Assembly (NCBI RefSeq): GCF_039978735.1
Contig: NZ_JBDWAS010000043.1
Coordinates: 124,001 to 188,000, forward strand
DNA length: 64,000 nucleotides
Direction of reading: 5' to 3'
Source: Maricaulis sp039978735
Lineage (GTDB): Bacteria; Pseudomonadota; Alphaproteobacteria; Caulobacterales; Maricaulaceae
Shown: positions 17,554 to 27,092 of the stretch, piece after piece
Layout of the letters: every line of letters begins with the position of its first letter
Numbering within the stretch: the first letter of the stretch is position 1
Notes under the pieces: model-generated
The model's database searches: none
Told to the model about the DNA's origin: nothing
Seen by the model: the letters and a program-made list of their open reading frames with translations, nothing else
Position numbers and translations under genes: made by a program

Positions 17554-18822
17554 ATGAAACCGCCATTCTGCCTGCTCGCGCTTGCCGCGACGCATTTCGC
17601 CCTGGTGCCGGCCGCGGCCGGCGCCCAGGAGGTGTCGCCTCCAAGCCTTACAATCGACGAGGCCATCGTCCGCGCGCTCGACAGCGCTCCGGAACTCACT
17701 GCTGCCGGCGCCCGTGTCGATGCGAGTGAACAGCGTATCGACGGCGCGTCCCGCCGGCCCAACCCCACGCTCGACTTCACGTCCGAAGGCGTGCTGGGCA
17801 GCGGGGATCACAATCTGTTCAACGAAGCCGAAGCCGCCGTGGGGGTGATGCAGCCCTGGGAACGCGGTGGCGATCTTGACGCCCGGCGCTCGCTGGCCGA
17901 ACGCGAACGCGACGTGACCGCCGTCGAGGCCGAGATCGCCTGGCGCGACCTGATCCGGGCAGTGGAACTGGCTTATCTCGACATCCAGGCCGCCCGGATA
18001 CGTCAGACCATTGCCGAAGCCCGCGTCGCAGCACTGCAGGCGCTGGCTGGGATCGTCGACCGTCGGGTCCAGGCTGCCCGCGATCCGGTGATGGCCCGCG
18101 ACCGGATCGGAGCCCGCCTCGCCGAAGCGGAGATCGAGGCCGGTCTGGCCCGACGGCAGGTTGTCACGAGTGCCACGATCCTGGCCTCCTACTGGGGCGG
18201 CCTGCCGGACTTCACGGTAGAGACGGAGAGCTTTCTGAGCCTCGGCGGGTTGGGGAATGCCTCTGCCGATGCCGCCGCCCCGGAACTCGCACTGCTGCGC
18301 GCTCGCCGGGCCCGCAGCGATGCCGAGATCGAGCTGGAGACCGCCCGTGCCGTGCCGGACGCCAATGTCGGGCTCGAGCTGCGCCACTATCAGGCTTCCA
18401 ACGATGTCGCGCTCGGCGTGCGGTTCTCAATTCCGCTGCAGGTGTGGAACGCGAACCGGGCCAATATAGCCTCGGCCCGCTCGGAAGCCGCCGCCATCGA
18501 CGCCGATTTTGCCGCGCGGCAACGGCAAGTGCAGCGGGATGTCCAGGCGCTTGCCCTGCGGCGCCAGGCTGCGGCTGGGGAGCTGGCCGCGCTCGACGAA
18601 AGCGTCCTGCCGCGCCTCGAAACCGCGCTCGAACAGGCCCGGACCGGATTTGCCCGTGGCAGTTTCTCCTTCCTGGAAATCTACGACGTCCAGCAGGCGC
18701 TCATCGAGGCCCGCCTTCGTCGGACCGATGCGCTCTTCGCCATCCACCAGGCCGATATCCAGCTGCGCCGCCTGACCGGCGCGCCCCGCACTACGCTCCA
18801 GCGCCCGGGAACTCAACAATGA
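17554..18822 (+). CDS. czcC: RND outer-membrane factor (CzcC family), copy 2
   Basis: The ATG at 17554 begins a signal peptide (LLALAATHFALVPAAAGAQ), so I prefer it over the longer frame from 17500. The 422-residue product has the two helical/beta repeats of outer-membrane efflux proteins; TIDEAIVRALDSAPELTAAG opens the first and PELALLRARRARSDAEIELE the second. RGSFSFLEIYDVQQALIEAR near the C-terminus is the typical end helix of CzcC proteins. It overlaps the adaptor gene by ATGA. Confidence 0.9.
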   Translation: MKPPFCLLALAATHFALVPAAAGAQEVSPPSLTIDEAIVRALDSAPELTAAGARVDASEQRIDGASRRPNPTLDFTSEGVLGSGDHNLFNEAEAAVGVMQPWERGGDLDARRSLAERERDVTAVEAEIAWRDLIRAVELAYLDIQAARIRQTIAEARVAALQALAGIVDRRVQAARDPVMARDRIGARLAEAEIEAGLARRQVVTSATILASYWGGLPDFTVETESFLSLGGLGNASADAAAPELALLRARRARSDAEIELETARAVPDANVGLELRHYQASNDVALGVRFSIPLQVWNANRANIASARSEAAAIDADFAARQRQVQRDVQALALRRQAAAGELAALDESVLPRLETALEQARTGFARGSFSFLEIYDVQQALIEARLRRTDALFAIHQADIQLRRLTGAPRTTLQRPGTQQ

Positions 18823-20075
18823 CAAGATACAAGCTTTCTTCTTTCCTCCTCCTGTCCTCTATCGCCTTTGCATTCGCGGGCTGCTCCGCTGAGACTCCGC
18901 AGGGCGAGAGCGGCTCCGGCCATGGTGAAATTGCCGCCGGCGACGAGTATGAGCGCGGCCCGCATCGCGGCCGCATGCTCCGCGAGGGCGATTTCGCGCT
19001 TGAACTGACCATCTTCGAGGACGGCGTCGACCCGGAATTCCGCCTTTACCCCTATCTTGACGGCCAGCCGGTGGATCCGTCCCGCGTGACGGCCGCGGTG
19101 GAACTGACCCGTCTGGGCGGGCAGGTCGACCGGTTCGCGTTTGCACCGCAGGAGGATTTCCTCCGCGGCGATGGCGTGGTCACCGAACCGCATTCTTTCG
19201 ACGTCGCCGTGACGGCCTCGATGCCGGGTTTGAATGCGCGCTGGCAGTACGAGTCCTATGAAGGCCGCACGACCATCTCTCCGGCACAGGCCGAGGCCGG
19301 TGGCATCGCCGTCGACCGGGCGAGGCCGGCCACGCTCGACGAGACGATCGAGGTCTATGGCGAGATGGAGCTGTTGCCGGAGGGTCGCGCCGAGCTGCGC
19401 GGCTGGCTGCCGGGGCGCATCGTGGCGCTCAATGCCAGCATCGGCGATGTGGTGGAGGCCGGGCAGACGCTCGCCCGCATCACCGCGACGGACAGCCTGC
19501 AGACCTATTCCGTCACAAGCCCGATCGGCGGCGTCGTGGTGGAACGCCGGGCCACGCTTAATGCGCCGGCCGGCAGCGAACCGCTCTACGTGATCGCCGA
19601 CCCCTCCCAGCTGCATGCCGAGCTCTTAGTCTATCCGGGTGATCTGCCGGATCTCGCGCCAGGCCAGCCGGTCCGGGTGACCAGTACCGATGGACGCCGT
19701 GCGGTGGAGAGCGAGATCGAATTCCTCTCGCCGATGATCGACCCCGACAGCCAGCGCGCCATCGCGCATGTGGAGATTCCCAACCAGGACGGGCAATGGC
19801 GTCCCGGCGAGCGGATCCGGGCGCGGGTCGAGATCGGCGAGTTCGAGGTGCCGCTCGCCGTACGCACCGGTGCGCTCCAGCGCTTCCGCGACTTTACGGT
19901 GGTCTATGCCCGCGTGGGCGATACCTATGAGGTGCGCATGCTGGAACTGGGCCGCCAGACGCCGGAATGGACGGAAGTCCTCGGCGGCATCGAGCCGGGC
20001 GCGACCTATGTCAGCGAGAACGCCTTCCTGATCACCGCCGACGTGCTGAAGTCCGGCGCGAGCCACGATCACTAG
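18819..20075 (+). CDS. czcB: RND membrane-fusion lipoprotein (CzcB family), copy 2
   Basis: The start ATG (18819) overlaps the channel gene's stop. The 418-residue product has a lipoprotein signal (AFAFAGCSAE), an extra N-terminal domain (residues about 45-130, EYERGPHRGRML then FAPQEDFLRGDG) found in many CzcB proteins, a short lipoyl/hairpin core (GDVVEAGQTLARITATDSLQ) and the membrane-proximal domain. It ends in SGASHDH, two His that could take part in metal handover. The role is to bridge pump and channel in the periplasm. Confidence 0.9.
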   Translation: MTRYKLSSFLLLSSIAFAFAGCSAETPQGESGSGHGEIAAGDEYERGPHRGRMLREGDFALELTIFEDGVDPEFRLYPYLDGQPVDPSRVTAAVELTRLGGQVDRFAFAPQEDFLRGDGVVTEPHSFDVAVTASMPGLNARWQYESYEGRTTISPAQAEAGGIAVDRARPATLDETIEVYGEMELLPEGRAELRGWLPGRIVALNASIGDVVEAGQTLARITATDSLQTYSVTSPIGGVVVERRATLNAPAGSEPLYVIADPSQLHAELLVYPGDLPDLAPGQPVRVTSTDGRRAVESEIEFLSPMIDPDSQRAIAHVEIPNQDGQWRPGERIRARVEIGEFEVPLAVRTGALQRFRDFTVVYARVGDTYEVRMLELGRQTPEWTEVLGGIEPGATYVSENAFLITADVLKSGASHDH

Positions 20076-20084
20076 GAGCGGATC

Positions 20085-23000
20085 ATGCTGAAATCGATCA
20101 TCTATCAGTCGATCCGCTACAGATGGCTGGTTCTCTTCCTCGTTATCGCCCTGGCGGCGCTCGGGGTGTGGAACTTCCAGCGCCTGCCGATCGACGCCAC
20201 GCCGGATATCACCAATGTCCAGGTCCAGATCAATACCGAAGCGGAAGGCTTTTCGCCGCTCGAGGCCGAACAGAGGATCACCTTTCCCATCGAGACGGCC
20301 ATTTCCGGCATTCCGGGACTGGACTACACCCGCTCGGTGTCGCGCTACGGCCTGTCCCAGGTGACCGTGGTCTTTCAGGACGGCACCGACATCTATTTCG
20401 CCCGCCAGCTCGTGAATGAACGGCTGCAGGCGGTGCGAGAGGAATTGCCCGAAGGCGTTACGCCGGAGATGGGACCTATCGCCACGGGGCTCGGCGAGAT
20501 CTTCATGTACACGCTGGAGATCGAACCGGGCGCAACCCGCGACGACGGCACGCCGTGGACCGCAGAGGATTTGCGTACCCTGCAGGACTGGGTGATCCGG
20601 CCGCAGCTCCTGCGCACACCCGGCGTGGTGGAGGTCAACACGATCGGCGGCTATGTGCGCCAGTATCATGTGACGCCGCATCCCGACCGGCTCGCGGCCT
20701 ACGGGCTGACCCTGGACGATGTCGTCGAGGCGCTGGCCCGCAACAATGCCAATACCGGCGCAGGCTATGTCGAGCACAGTGGCGAACAGCTCCTGATCCG
20801 GTCGTCCGGTCAGGCGCAGAGTATCGCCGATCTGGAAGCTTCGGTAATCGCCAACCGCAACGGCCAGCCCATCCTCGTGCGTGATGTCGCGGACGTGATC
20901 ATGGGCGAGGAATTGCGGACCGGAGCCGCGACCGAAAACGGCGAGGAAGTCGTTCTCGGCACGGTCTTCATGCTGATGGGCGAGAACAGCCGCCAAGTCG
21001 CGCACGACGTGGCGATCCGTCTGGAGGAGGCTGCAGAAGCGCTTCCGTCCGGCATCCGCGCAGCGGCGATCTACAACCGGACCGAACTCGTGGACCGCAC
21101 CATCGAAACGGTCGAAAAGAACCTCGTCGAAGGGGCTCTGCTGGTCATCGTCGTGCTCTTCCTGTTGCTCGGCAATGTGCGGGCGGCGATCCTGACGGCG
21201 CTGGTCATTCCCTTGTCCATGCTGATGACCATCACCGGCATGGTGGAAAATCGCGTCTCGGGCAATCTGATGAGCCTGGGCGCCCTGGATTTCGGCCTGA
21301 TCGTCGATGGCGCGGTGATCATCGTCGAGAATTGTCTGCGGCGGCTGGGACTGAAACAGCACGAACTCGGACGCCTGCTGACCCGCCAGGAGCGCTTCCA
21401 CGAGACCGCAGAAGCGGCGGCGGAAGTGATCCGCCCGTCGCTGTTCGGCGTGCTGATCATCACCCTGGTCTACGTTCCGATCTTCACGCTGACAGGTGTG
21501 GAAGGAAAAATGTTTCACCCGATGGCCTTCACGGTGATCTTCGCGCTGACCTCGGCGATGATCCTTTCGCTCACCTTCGTTCCCGCCGCAGTCGCCATGA
21601 TCGTGACGGGCAAGGTCGAGGAAAAGCCGAATCTTGTGATGCGGGGCGCGGCGAAACTCTATGCGCCGCTGCTCGGCTTCGCCCTGCGGCTACGCTGGGT
21701 CGTGGTGGCGGGTGCGGTGGTGCTGGTCGTCATGGCCGGCCTGGCCGCCTCGCGCATGGGCTCGGAATTCATTCCGCAGCTCGACGAGGGCGATATCGCC
21801 CTGCACGCGCTGCGCATTCCGGGCACCAGTCTCAGTCAGGCCCTGGAGATGCAGACCCATCTGGAAGACGAGCTTCGCGATTTCCCGCAGATCGAACGCA
21901 TCGTTTCCAAGATCGGCACGGCGGACGTCGCCACCGATCCGATGCCGCCGAGCGTGGCCGATACCTTCATCCTGCTCAAACCGCGGGAGGAATGGCCCGA
22001 TCCACGCATGCCTCGGGACGCGCTGGTCGCCCAGCTGAACGACGCCGTCCAGCAGGTTCCGGGCAATCGCTACGAATTCACCCAGCCGATCGAGATGCGG
22101 TTCAACGAACTGCTCTCCGGCGTCCGGGCGGATGTTGCGGTGAAAGTGTTCGGGGACGATCTCGACGCGCTGCTGGCGATCGGCCAGCGGATTGAGGGCC
22201 TGATGGGGCAGGTCGACGGCGCCCAGGACATCTCCCTGGAACAGGCCACCGGACTGCCGATGATGCAGATCGAGCCCCGGCGCGAAGCGCTGGCCCGTTA
22301 CGGGCTGACCATCGACGATGTCCAGTCCGTGATCCGGACTTCGCTGGCCGGAACACGTGCGGGTCTGATCTTCGAGGGCGACCGGCGGTTCGACGTCATC
22401 GTCCGCCTGCCGGAGGAGCTCCGGTCGAATGTGGCGCTGCTGGAACGGCTCCATATTCCGCTGCCGGCCGAGGCCGGAGCGCGGGTGGAGACCATACCGC
22501 TGCGCGAACTGGCCGATATCGAACTGGTCATCGGCCCCAACCAGATCAGCCGCGAGAACGGCAAACGGCGCATCGTCGTCACGGCGAATGTCCGCGGCCG
22601 CGATCTCGGCTCCTTCATCGCTGAGGTGCAGGATCTGGTGCGCAACGAGGCCGAGATCCCGCCCGGCTACTGGGTGGAGTATGGCGGCACGTTCGAACAG
22701 CTGATCTCGGCGGCCAACCGGCTCAGCCTTGTGGTGCCGGTCGCGCTGGCCATGATCTTCCTGCTTCTGCTGGCGCTGTTCCGATCCGTCGGCGATGCGG
22801 CGGTCGTCTTCTCGGGCGTTCCGCTGGCCCTGACAGGTGGTGTCGCAGCCCTCCTGCTGAGGGATCTGCCGCTGTCGATTTCCGCGGGTGTCGGCTTTAT
22901 CGCCCTGTCGGGTGTGGCCGTGCTCAACGGGGTCGTGCTGGTCACCTTCATCCGCTCCCTGATGGATGAGGGCAAGCCGCTGGACGAGGCGATCCGGGAA

Positions 23001-23252
23001 GGGGCGCTGACGCGTCTGCGACCGGTGCTGATGACAGCGCTGGTGGCGAGTCTCGGCTTCGTGCCGATGGCCTTCAATGTCGGCGCCGGCGCCGAGGTCC
23101 AGCGCCCGCTGGCCACGGTGGTCATCGGCGGTATCGTCTCCTCCACCCTGCTGACCCTGCTGGTCCTGCCTGCCCTGCTGCGCATCGTGCGGGGCATGCT
23201 GGGCGAGAGCGCCGAACGGGCCCGGCACCTCGCGGACGAGGAACCGGCCTGA
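20085..23252 (+). CDS. czcA: HME-RND metal efflux pump (CzcA family, Zn/Co/Cd type), copy 2
   Basis: AGGAG lies just before the ATG; the gene follows czcB by 9 bp. The 1055-residue pump has RLPIDATPDITNVQVQINTE after TM1, and in TM4 (about residues 400-417) DFGLIVDGAVIIVEN, the exact Asp-Asp-Glu proton-relay signature of CzcA proteins that export Zn, Co and Cd. The two large periplasmic porter domains follow TM1 and TM7. C-terminal TM segments (LATVVIGGIVSSTLLTLLVL) are intact. It is clearly more like copy 3 at 27741 than copy 1, including long identical stretches around TM4. Confidence 0.94.
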   Translation: MLKSIIYQSIRYRWLVLFLVIALAALGVWNFQRLPIDATPDITNVQVQINTEAEGFSPLEAEQRITFPIETAISGIPGLDYTRSVSRYGLSQVTVVFQDGTDIYFARQLVNERLQAVREELPEGVTPEMGPIATGLGEIFMYTLEIEPGATRDDGTPWTAEDLRTLQDWVIRPQLLRTPGVVEVNTIGGYVRQYHVTPHPDRLAAYGLTLDDVVEALARNNANTGAGYVEHSGEQLLIRSSGQAQSIADLEASVIANRNGQPILVRDVADVIMGEELRTGAATENGEEVVLGTVFMLMGENSRQVAHDVAIRLEEAAEALPSGIRAAAIYNRTELVDRTIETVEKNLVEGALLVIVVLFLLLGNVRAAILTALVIPLSMLMTITGMVENRVSGNLMSLGALDFGLIVDGAVIIVENCLRRLGLKQHELGRLLTRQERFHETAEAAAEVIRPSLFGVLIITLVYVPIFTLTGVEGKMFHPMAFTVIFALTSAMILSLTFVPAAVAMIVTGKVEEKPNLVMRGAAKLYAPLLGFALRLRWVVVAGAVVLVVMAGLAASRMGSEFIPQLDEGDIALHALRIPGTSLSQALEMQTHLEDELRDFPQIERIVSKIGTADVATDPMPPSVADTFILLKPREEWPDPRMPRDALVAQLNDAVQQVPGNRYEFTQPIEMRFNELLSGVRADVAVKVFGDDLDALLAIGQRIEGLMGQVDGAQDISLEQATGLPMMQIEPRREALARYGLTIDDVQSVIRTSLAGTRAGLIFEGDRRFDVIVRLPEELRSNVALLERLHIPLPAEAGARVETIPLRELADIELVIGPNQISRENGKRRIVVTANVRGRDLGSFIAEVQDLVRNEAEIPPGYWVEYGGTFEQLISAANRLSLVVPVALAMIFLLLLALFRSVGDAAVVFSGVPLALTGGVAALLLRDLPLSISAGVGFIALSGVAVLNGVVLVTFIRSLMDEGKPLDEAIREGALTRLRPVLMTALVASLGFVPMAFNVGAGAEVQRPLATVVIGGIVSSTLLTLLVLPALLRIVRGMLGESAERARHLADEEPA

Positions 23253-23265
23253 TCGCACGACCTGC

Positions 23266-23285
23266 CCCGGCCGCCGCAGGCCGGG
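23266..23285 (+). terminator. hairpin between czcA2 and the HupE-like gene
   Basis: CCCGGCC and GGCCGGG form a 7-bp stem with a 6-base loop, followed by ACAGTACTTTT. It may be a partial terminator that lowers expression of the downstream accessory genes relative to the pump. Confidence 0.45.
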
Positions 23286-23316
23286 ACAGTACTTTTCATT
23301 TCACGCGGAGTCATTC

Positions 23317-24033
23317 ATGAAATTTCCCGATCTGACCGGCCCCACGGGCCGCATCGGCACACTCCTGTTTGCCGCCCTTGCCATCGCCCTCGTGACGGGA
23401 AGCGAGGCGCTCGCCCACGGCGTCACAGAAGGCGACAAGGGCTACATCCAGGAGATCACGGGCATCCATCTCCTGCCCTTCCTCTATCTCGGCGCCAAGC
23501 ACATGGTGACCGGCTACGATCACATCCTCTTTCTGTTCGGCGTGGTCTTCTTCCTCTACCGGCTCAAGTATATCGGCATCTATGTCAGCTTGTTTGCGAT
23601 CGGGCACTCCACCACGATGCTGGCCGGTGTCTTCTTCGATATCGGTCTGAACGCCTATCTGATCGACGCCGTTATCGGCCTCTCAGTCGTCTACAAGGCC
23701 CTCGACAATCTCGGCGCGTTCCAGCGCTGGTTCGGAGTGCAGCCCTCTACCAAGGCGGCAACCCTGGTTTTCGGGCTCTTCCACGGCTTCGGCCTGTCGA
23801 CCAAGCTGATCGACTACGACATCGCTCCGGACGGTCTGCTGCCCAATCTCCTGGCTTTCAATGTCGGCGTCGAGGCGGGCCAGTTCCTCGCCCTCGCTGC
23901 CATTCTCATCGCCATGGGCTTCTGGCGCCGGACGGCAAGTTTCGCCCGCCATGTCTATGCCGCCAATGTCATCCTGATGGCCGCAGGCTTCATCCTCATG
24001 GGTTACCAGCTCACCGGCTATATCGTCGCGTGA
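23317..24033 (+). CDS. HupE/UreJ-2 family membrane protein
   Basis: The 238-residue product has a signal-like first helix ending EALAHG, then about six membrane segments. The family's conserved blocks are present: KHMVTGYDHILFLFG with its His, FAIGHSTTMLAG and FGLFHGFGLSTKL. HupE/UreJ relatives are linked to nickel or cobalt uptake and delivery; members beside czcCBA are common and their function there is unproven. It lies 64 bp after czcA2, with a hairpin between, and is probably part of the same transcription unit. The conserved His/Asp residues within the membrane would suit metal passage. Confidence 0.8.
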   Translation: MKFPDLTGPTGRIGTLLFAALAIALVTGSEALAHGVTEGDKGYIQEITGIHLLPFLYLGAKHMVTGYDHILFLFGVVFFLYRLKYIGIYVSLFAIGHSTTMLAGVFFDIGLNAYLIDAVIGLSVVYKALDNLGAFQRWFGVQPSTKAATLVFGLFHGFGLSTKLIDYDIAPDGLLPNLLAFNVGVEAGQFLALAAILIAMGFWRRTASFARHVYAANVILMAAGFILMGYQLTGYIVA

Positions 24034-24055
24034 CCCCGAATTCCGGAGATACACA

Positions 24056-24754
24056 ATGTTCAATTCCCAACTCCCGCCCCGCGACGATCTGCCGTCCAGC
24101 GAGAGCCTCCTGAAAGCCACCGCGATCGCGCTGCTGGCCGCCATCGTCATCCTCGTGACCATCGTGCTACCGGCCGAATACGGTGTCGATCCCACCCGTA
24201 TCGGCCGCGTGCTGGGCCTCACGGAAATGGGCGAGATCAAGATGCAGCTTGCTGCCGAAGCCGAGGCCGACCGTCAGGGCGAGACCGCGGCTGTAGCGGC
24301 ACGGGCCCCCGCATCCGAAACCGCCGCTGCCGCGCCCGACGAGGCCGATCCCACAGATACTCCGTCCGAAGCGGCGGAGGCATCCCCGATCGAGGAAACC
24401 GCAGCTGCGACAGACACCAATGAGCCGGTCGCCGCACAATGGCGCGACACAATCTCGATTACCCTGCAGCCCGGCGAAGCGACAGAAGTGAAACTGACGA
24501 TGAGCGCCGGCGAGATTGCCGTCTACGAATGGACCACCGACCGGGCCGGCCTCAATTCGGACCTGCACGGCGACAATCCCCAGGACGCTTTCATCAGCTA
24601 CCGGCAAGGGCGCAACGAACCTGGCGACAGCGGCGAATTCACGGCCGAATTTGACGGTGCGCATGGGTGGTTCTGGCGCAACCGTTCGGATGTCACCGTG
24701 AGGGTGACGCTGCGGGCGCGTGGTGCCTACAGCGAATTCAACCGGCTGTTCTGA
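24056..24754 (+). CDS. single-span membrane anchor protein with acidic linker
   Basis: The 232-residue product has one membrane helix (ATAIALLAAIVILVTIVLP, about residues 22-40), a long Ala/Glu/Pro/Thr-rich linker (about 68-125) and a C-terminal periplasmic domain (about 128-232; ISITLQPGEATEVKLTMSAG, HGWFWRNRS). Proteins with this layout are often found next to CzcA and HupE-like genes and are annotated only as transmembrane anchor proteins. It follows the HupE-like gene by 22 bp. The biochemical role is unknown; a scaffold for the pump or a periplasmic metal-binding partner is a guess. Confidence 0.65.
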   Translation: MFNSQLPPRDDLPSSESLLKATAIALLAAIVILVTIVLPAEYGVDPTRIGRVLGLTEMGEIKMQLAAEAEADRQGETAAVAARAPASETAAAAPDEADPTDTPSEAAEASPIEETAAATDTNEPVAAQWRDTISITLQPGEATEVKLTMSAGEIAVYEWTTDRAGLNSDLHGDNPQDAFISYRQGRNEPGDSGEFTAEFDGAHGWFWRNRSDVTVRVTLRARGAYSEFNRLF

Positions 24755-24807
24755 AGGGGTGAGGGCTCGGCATTTGCGTCGGGCCTTCTCCTTTGGGGGA
24801 GATTGCC

Positions 24808-25857
24808 ATGACCCGCATCGGCGAGGCCTTTCAGGGCCGCAATAACCGCTTCACGCCGGTCCGGATGGTTCTGGCGAGCCTTGTCATTCTGGAGCACGTG
24901 TTCGTCGTCGCCTATGGAACGGGCAGTCAGGGCCTCGTAAGCATCCAGGGCTGGTCGCCCGGCTATCTGGCGGTCAATGGCTTCTTCATCCTGTCCGGCT
25001 TCCTCATCGCCGGCAGTCTGGAACGGCGGCAAGACCTGGTCCGCTTCGTGATAGCCCGAATGCTGAGACTTTGGCCTGCGCTCATCGTGCTGGCTCTCGC
25101 GGCCGTATTGATCATCGGGCCGGTCGCGACCGGTCTGTCGCCCGCGGCCTACTGGCAGGACCCGCAGACCTGGCTCTTTATTCCCAACATTGTCTTCTTC
25201 GCCGACACATCGGGCGGTCCGGCGGCGGTCTTTCCGGACAATGCGGTGCCGGGCGAGTTCTCCGCCTCGCTGTGGACTCTGCGCTATGAGGCTCTGGCCT
25301 ATGCGGCGGCGGCCCTGTTGTTTTTCACGCGCGTACTGTGGAGCCCGCTGGGCGGCGTGCTGTTGTGGGTGGCGGTATCAGCACTTACAGTCTGTCTCGC
25401 CACCCGCTTTCCCGAGGCGCCATCCATGCTCGTTGAGGGGACTCGGCTCGCTGCAGCCTTTCTCCTCGGTGTGGCGGCTTACATGCTGAGAGGGCGCATC
25501 GCGTTGACGCTGATACCGCTTGCCGCCCTTTTACCTGCTGCCTGGCTACTGGGCGAACACCCGGCGGCGCAGATACCCTGGAACCTCGCCCTGGCGAGCA
25601 TCATCCTGTGGATCGGCCTGGTCCGGCTGGACCGTGTGCCGACCGGTGCCGGGCTGCCGGACTGGTCGTACGGCGTGTATATCTGGCACTATCCGCTGTT
25701 CCAGCTGGTCTGGCACTGGGGTTGGGCCTCGTCGCCCTTGCAGCTAGCCATCCTTGGAATACCTGTCACCGCAGTGATTGCTGCCATCTCGTGGCATATC
25801 GTGGAGAAGCCGTCGCTCGGGTTGCAAGCGCGGCTGTTCAAACCACGCATAGGCTGA
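24808..25857 (+). CDS. acyltransferase 3 family membrane protein, copy 1
   Basis: The ATG at 24808, with GGGGGAGA upstream, is chosen over an in-frame TTG at 24793. The 349-residue protein has about ten membrane segments and family motifs: LEHVFVV (the catalytic His-type position), NGFFILSGFLIAGSLERR, LWTLRYEALAY and WSYGVYIWHYPL. Such enzymes move acetyl or other acyl groups onto surface sugars. Why one belongs to a metal operon is unclear; changing envelope charge or permeability is a possibility. A clear paralogue is at 53552, also ending a metal-related gene block. Confidence 0.85.
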   Translation: MTRIGEAFQGRNNRFTPVRMVLASLVILEHVFVVAYGTGSQGLVSIQGWSPGYLAVNGFFILSGFLIAGSLERRQDLVRFVIARMLRLWPALIVLALAAVLIIGPVATGLSPAAYWQDPQTWLFIPNIVFFADTSGGPAAVFPDNAVPGEFSASLWTLRYEALAYAAAALLFFTRVLWSPLGGVLLWVAVSALTVCLATRFPEAPSMLVEGTRLAAAFLLGVAAYMLRGRIALTLIPLAALLPAAWLLGEHPAAQIPWNLALASIILWIGLVRLDRVPTGAGLPDWSYGVYIWHYPLFQLVWHWGWASSPLQLAILGIPVTAVIAAISWHIVEKPSLGLQARLFKPRIG

Positions 25858-25903
25858 AAGCAGCGCGACGCGGTCGTACACTTTTTGGTTCATGGAGAAG
25901 GCA

Positions 25904-26260
25904 ATGTTCTGGCTGATCGTCAAATCCCTCCTGTCCGGCGTACTGGTCGGCATTGTTTCGGAGACCGCCAAGCGCAGCGCTGCCTTCGGTGCCCTGATCG
26001 CGTCGCTGCCCATCGTTTCCGTCCTCGGCATGCTGTGGCTCTGGCACGATACGCGTGACGCGGACCGGCTCGCCGATCATGCCGAGGCGACCTTCTGGTA
26101 CGTTCTGCCCTCTCTGCCCATGTTCCTCATTCTTCCCGCTCTCCTGCGGCGAGGCATGGGTTTCTGGCCGTCCCTCGGCATCGGCTGCGCCATCACGATA
26201 GCGCTCTATTTCGCCATGACGGTATTCGGACCGAAACTGGGCCTGCGCCTGCCGATCTGA
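25904..26260 (+). CDS. DUF3147 family membrane protein
   Basis: The ATG at 25904 has GGAGAAGG before it and is better than one at 25892. The 118-residue product is almost wholly membrane: about four helices (FWLIVKSLLSGVLVGIVS, GALIASLPIVSVLGMLWLW, WYVLPSLPMFLILPALL, LGIGCAITIALYFAM). Length and pattern fit DUF3147, whose function is not known. It is the last gene of the plus-strand block that begins at 17103 and lies 46 bp after the acyltransferase. Confidence 0.7.
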   Translation: MFWLIVKSLLSGVLVGIVSETAKRSAAFGALIASLPIVSVLGMLWLWHDTRDADRLADHAEATFWYVLPSLPMFLILPALLRRGMGFWPSLGIGCAITIALYFAMTVFGPKLGLRLPI

Positions 26261-26462
26261 GCACGCTTGCAACGGCGCAGTGGCCGGTTCAGGACTTTTG
26301 AACGCACATCCCGTGATGTGCGGCAGGACGGGGACTTTTGGGAAGAGCGCTGGTTCTTGGGGCAGCGGCATCCCGTCCTGCGTCTGATCGGCGAGCACAC
26401 GGCACCGACACGCCGGATTCGTGCTGGATATCCGACTTGGGAGTGTTCAGCGCCCTTCAGCG

Positions 26463-27092
26463 TCACAGCTCGATGCTCTCCGCCAGTTCCAGCGCATCCT
26501 CCAGCTCGACGCCAAGGTACCGCACCGTGCTGTCGAGCTTTGTATGGCCGAGCAGGAGCTGGACCGCCCGGACATTGCCGGTCTTGCGGTAGATGAGCGT
26601 CGCCTTGGTCCGGCGCAGGGAGTGCGTGCCATAGGCGGATATCGGCAGCCCGATCATGCCGACCCAGCGGTTGACGATGCGGCCGTATTGCCGCGTGCTG
26701 ATAGGCCGGGCCGGGTCCTTGCGGCTGGGGAACAGCCAATCCTGCGGGTTCAGTCCCTTGAAGCGTCGCCAGGCCTCGAGGGCGTCTCGCGTCTGCTGGG
26801 TAACCTCGAACTGGACCGGCGCACCGGTCTTGCTCTGAACCAGCTTGGCGCGATGGCGGATCTCGCCGCCGATCCAGAGGTCGTTGACGCGCAGCCGTAC
26901 CAGGTCGCAGCCGCGCAGCTTGCTGTCGATCGCCAGGTCGAACAAAGCCAGATCCCGCTTGTGGTCGGCGATCTGAAGACGAATCCGGATCGACCAGACC
27001 TCCTTCGCCTTGAACGGCGGCTTCTGCCCGATCAGCTTGCCCTTGTTCCAGGGCTCCGGCCGCGTGCGGTCCGAAAGATAGATCGTGTCCAT
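26463..27092 (-). CDS. short tyrosine recombinase (catalytic domain only)
   Basis: GGAGG five bases before the ATG at 27092 supports this start. The 209-residue product has the catalytic set of the tyrosine recombinase family: Arg in SKLRGCDL, Lys in TKTG-like QSKTGAP, H-S-L-R-R, LLLGHT and the nucleophile Tyr in VRYLGVE. It lacks the usual core-binding and arm-binding N-terminal domains, starting instead with a short basic stretch (RPEPWNKGKLIGQKPPF). Such short integrases are found in integrons-like and other mobile contexts. It stands alone between two metal operons, converging on the DUF3147 gene and upstream of nothing obvious to integrate. Confidence 0.85.
   Translation of the reverse strand: MDTIYLSDRTRPEPWNKGKLIGQKPPFKAKEVWSIRIRLQIADHKRDLALFDLAIDSKLRGCDLVRLRVNDLWIGGEIRHRAKLVQSKTGAPVQFEVTQQTRDALEAWRRFKGLNPQDWLFPSRKDPARPISTRQYGRIVNRWVGMIGLPISAYGTHSLRRTKATLIYRKTGNVRAVQLLLGHTKLDSTVRYLGVELEDALELAESIEL

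Noticed and set aside
16927..18387. Minus-strand frame running from the small fragment through the czcC2 region
   Set aside because: It is the antisense shadow of the exported protein and czcC2; only the part up to 16926 looks coding.
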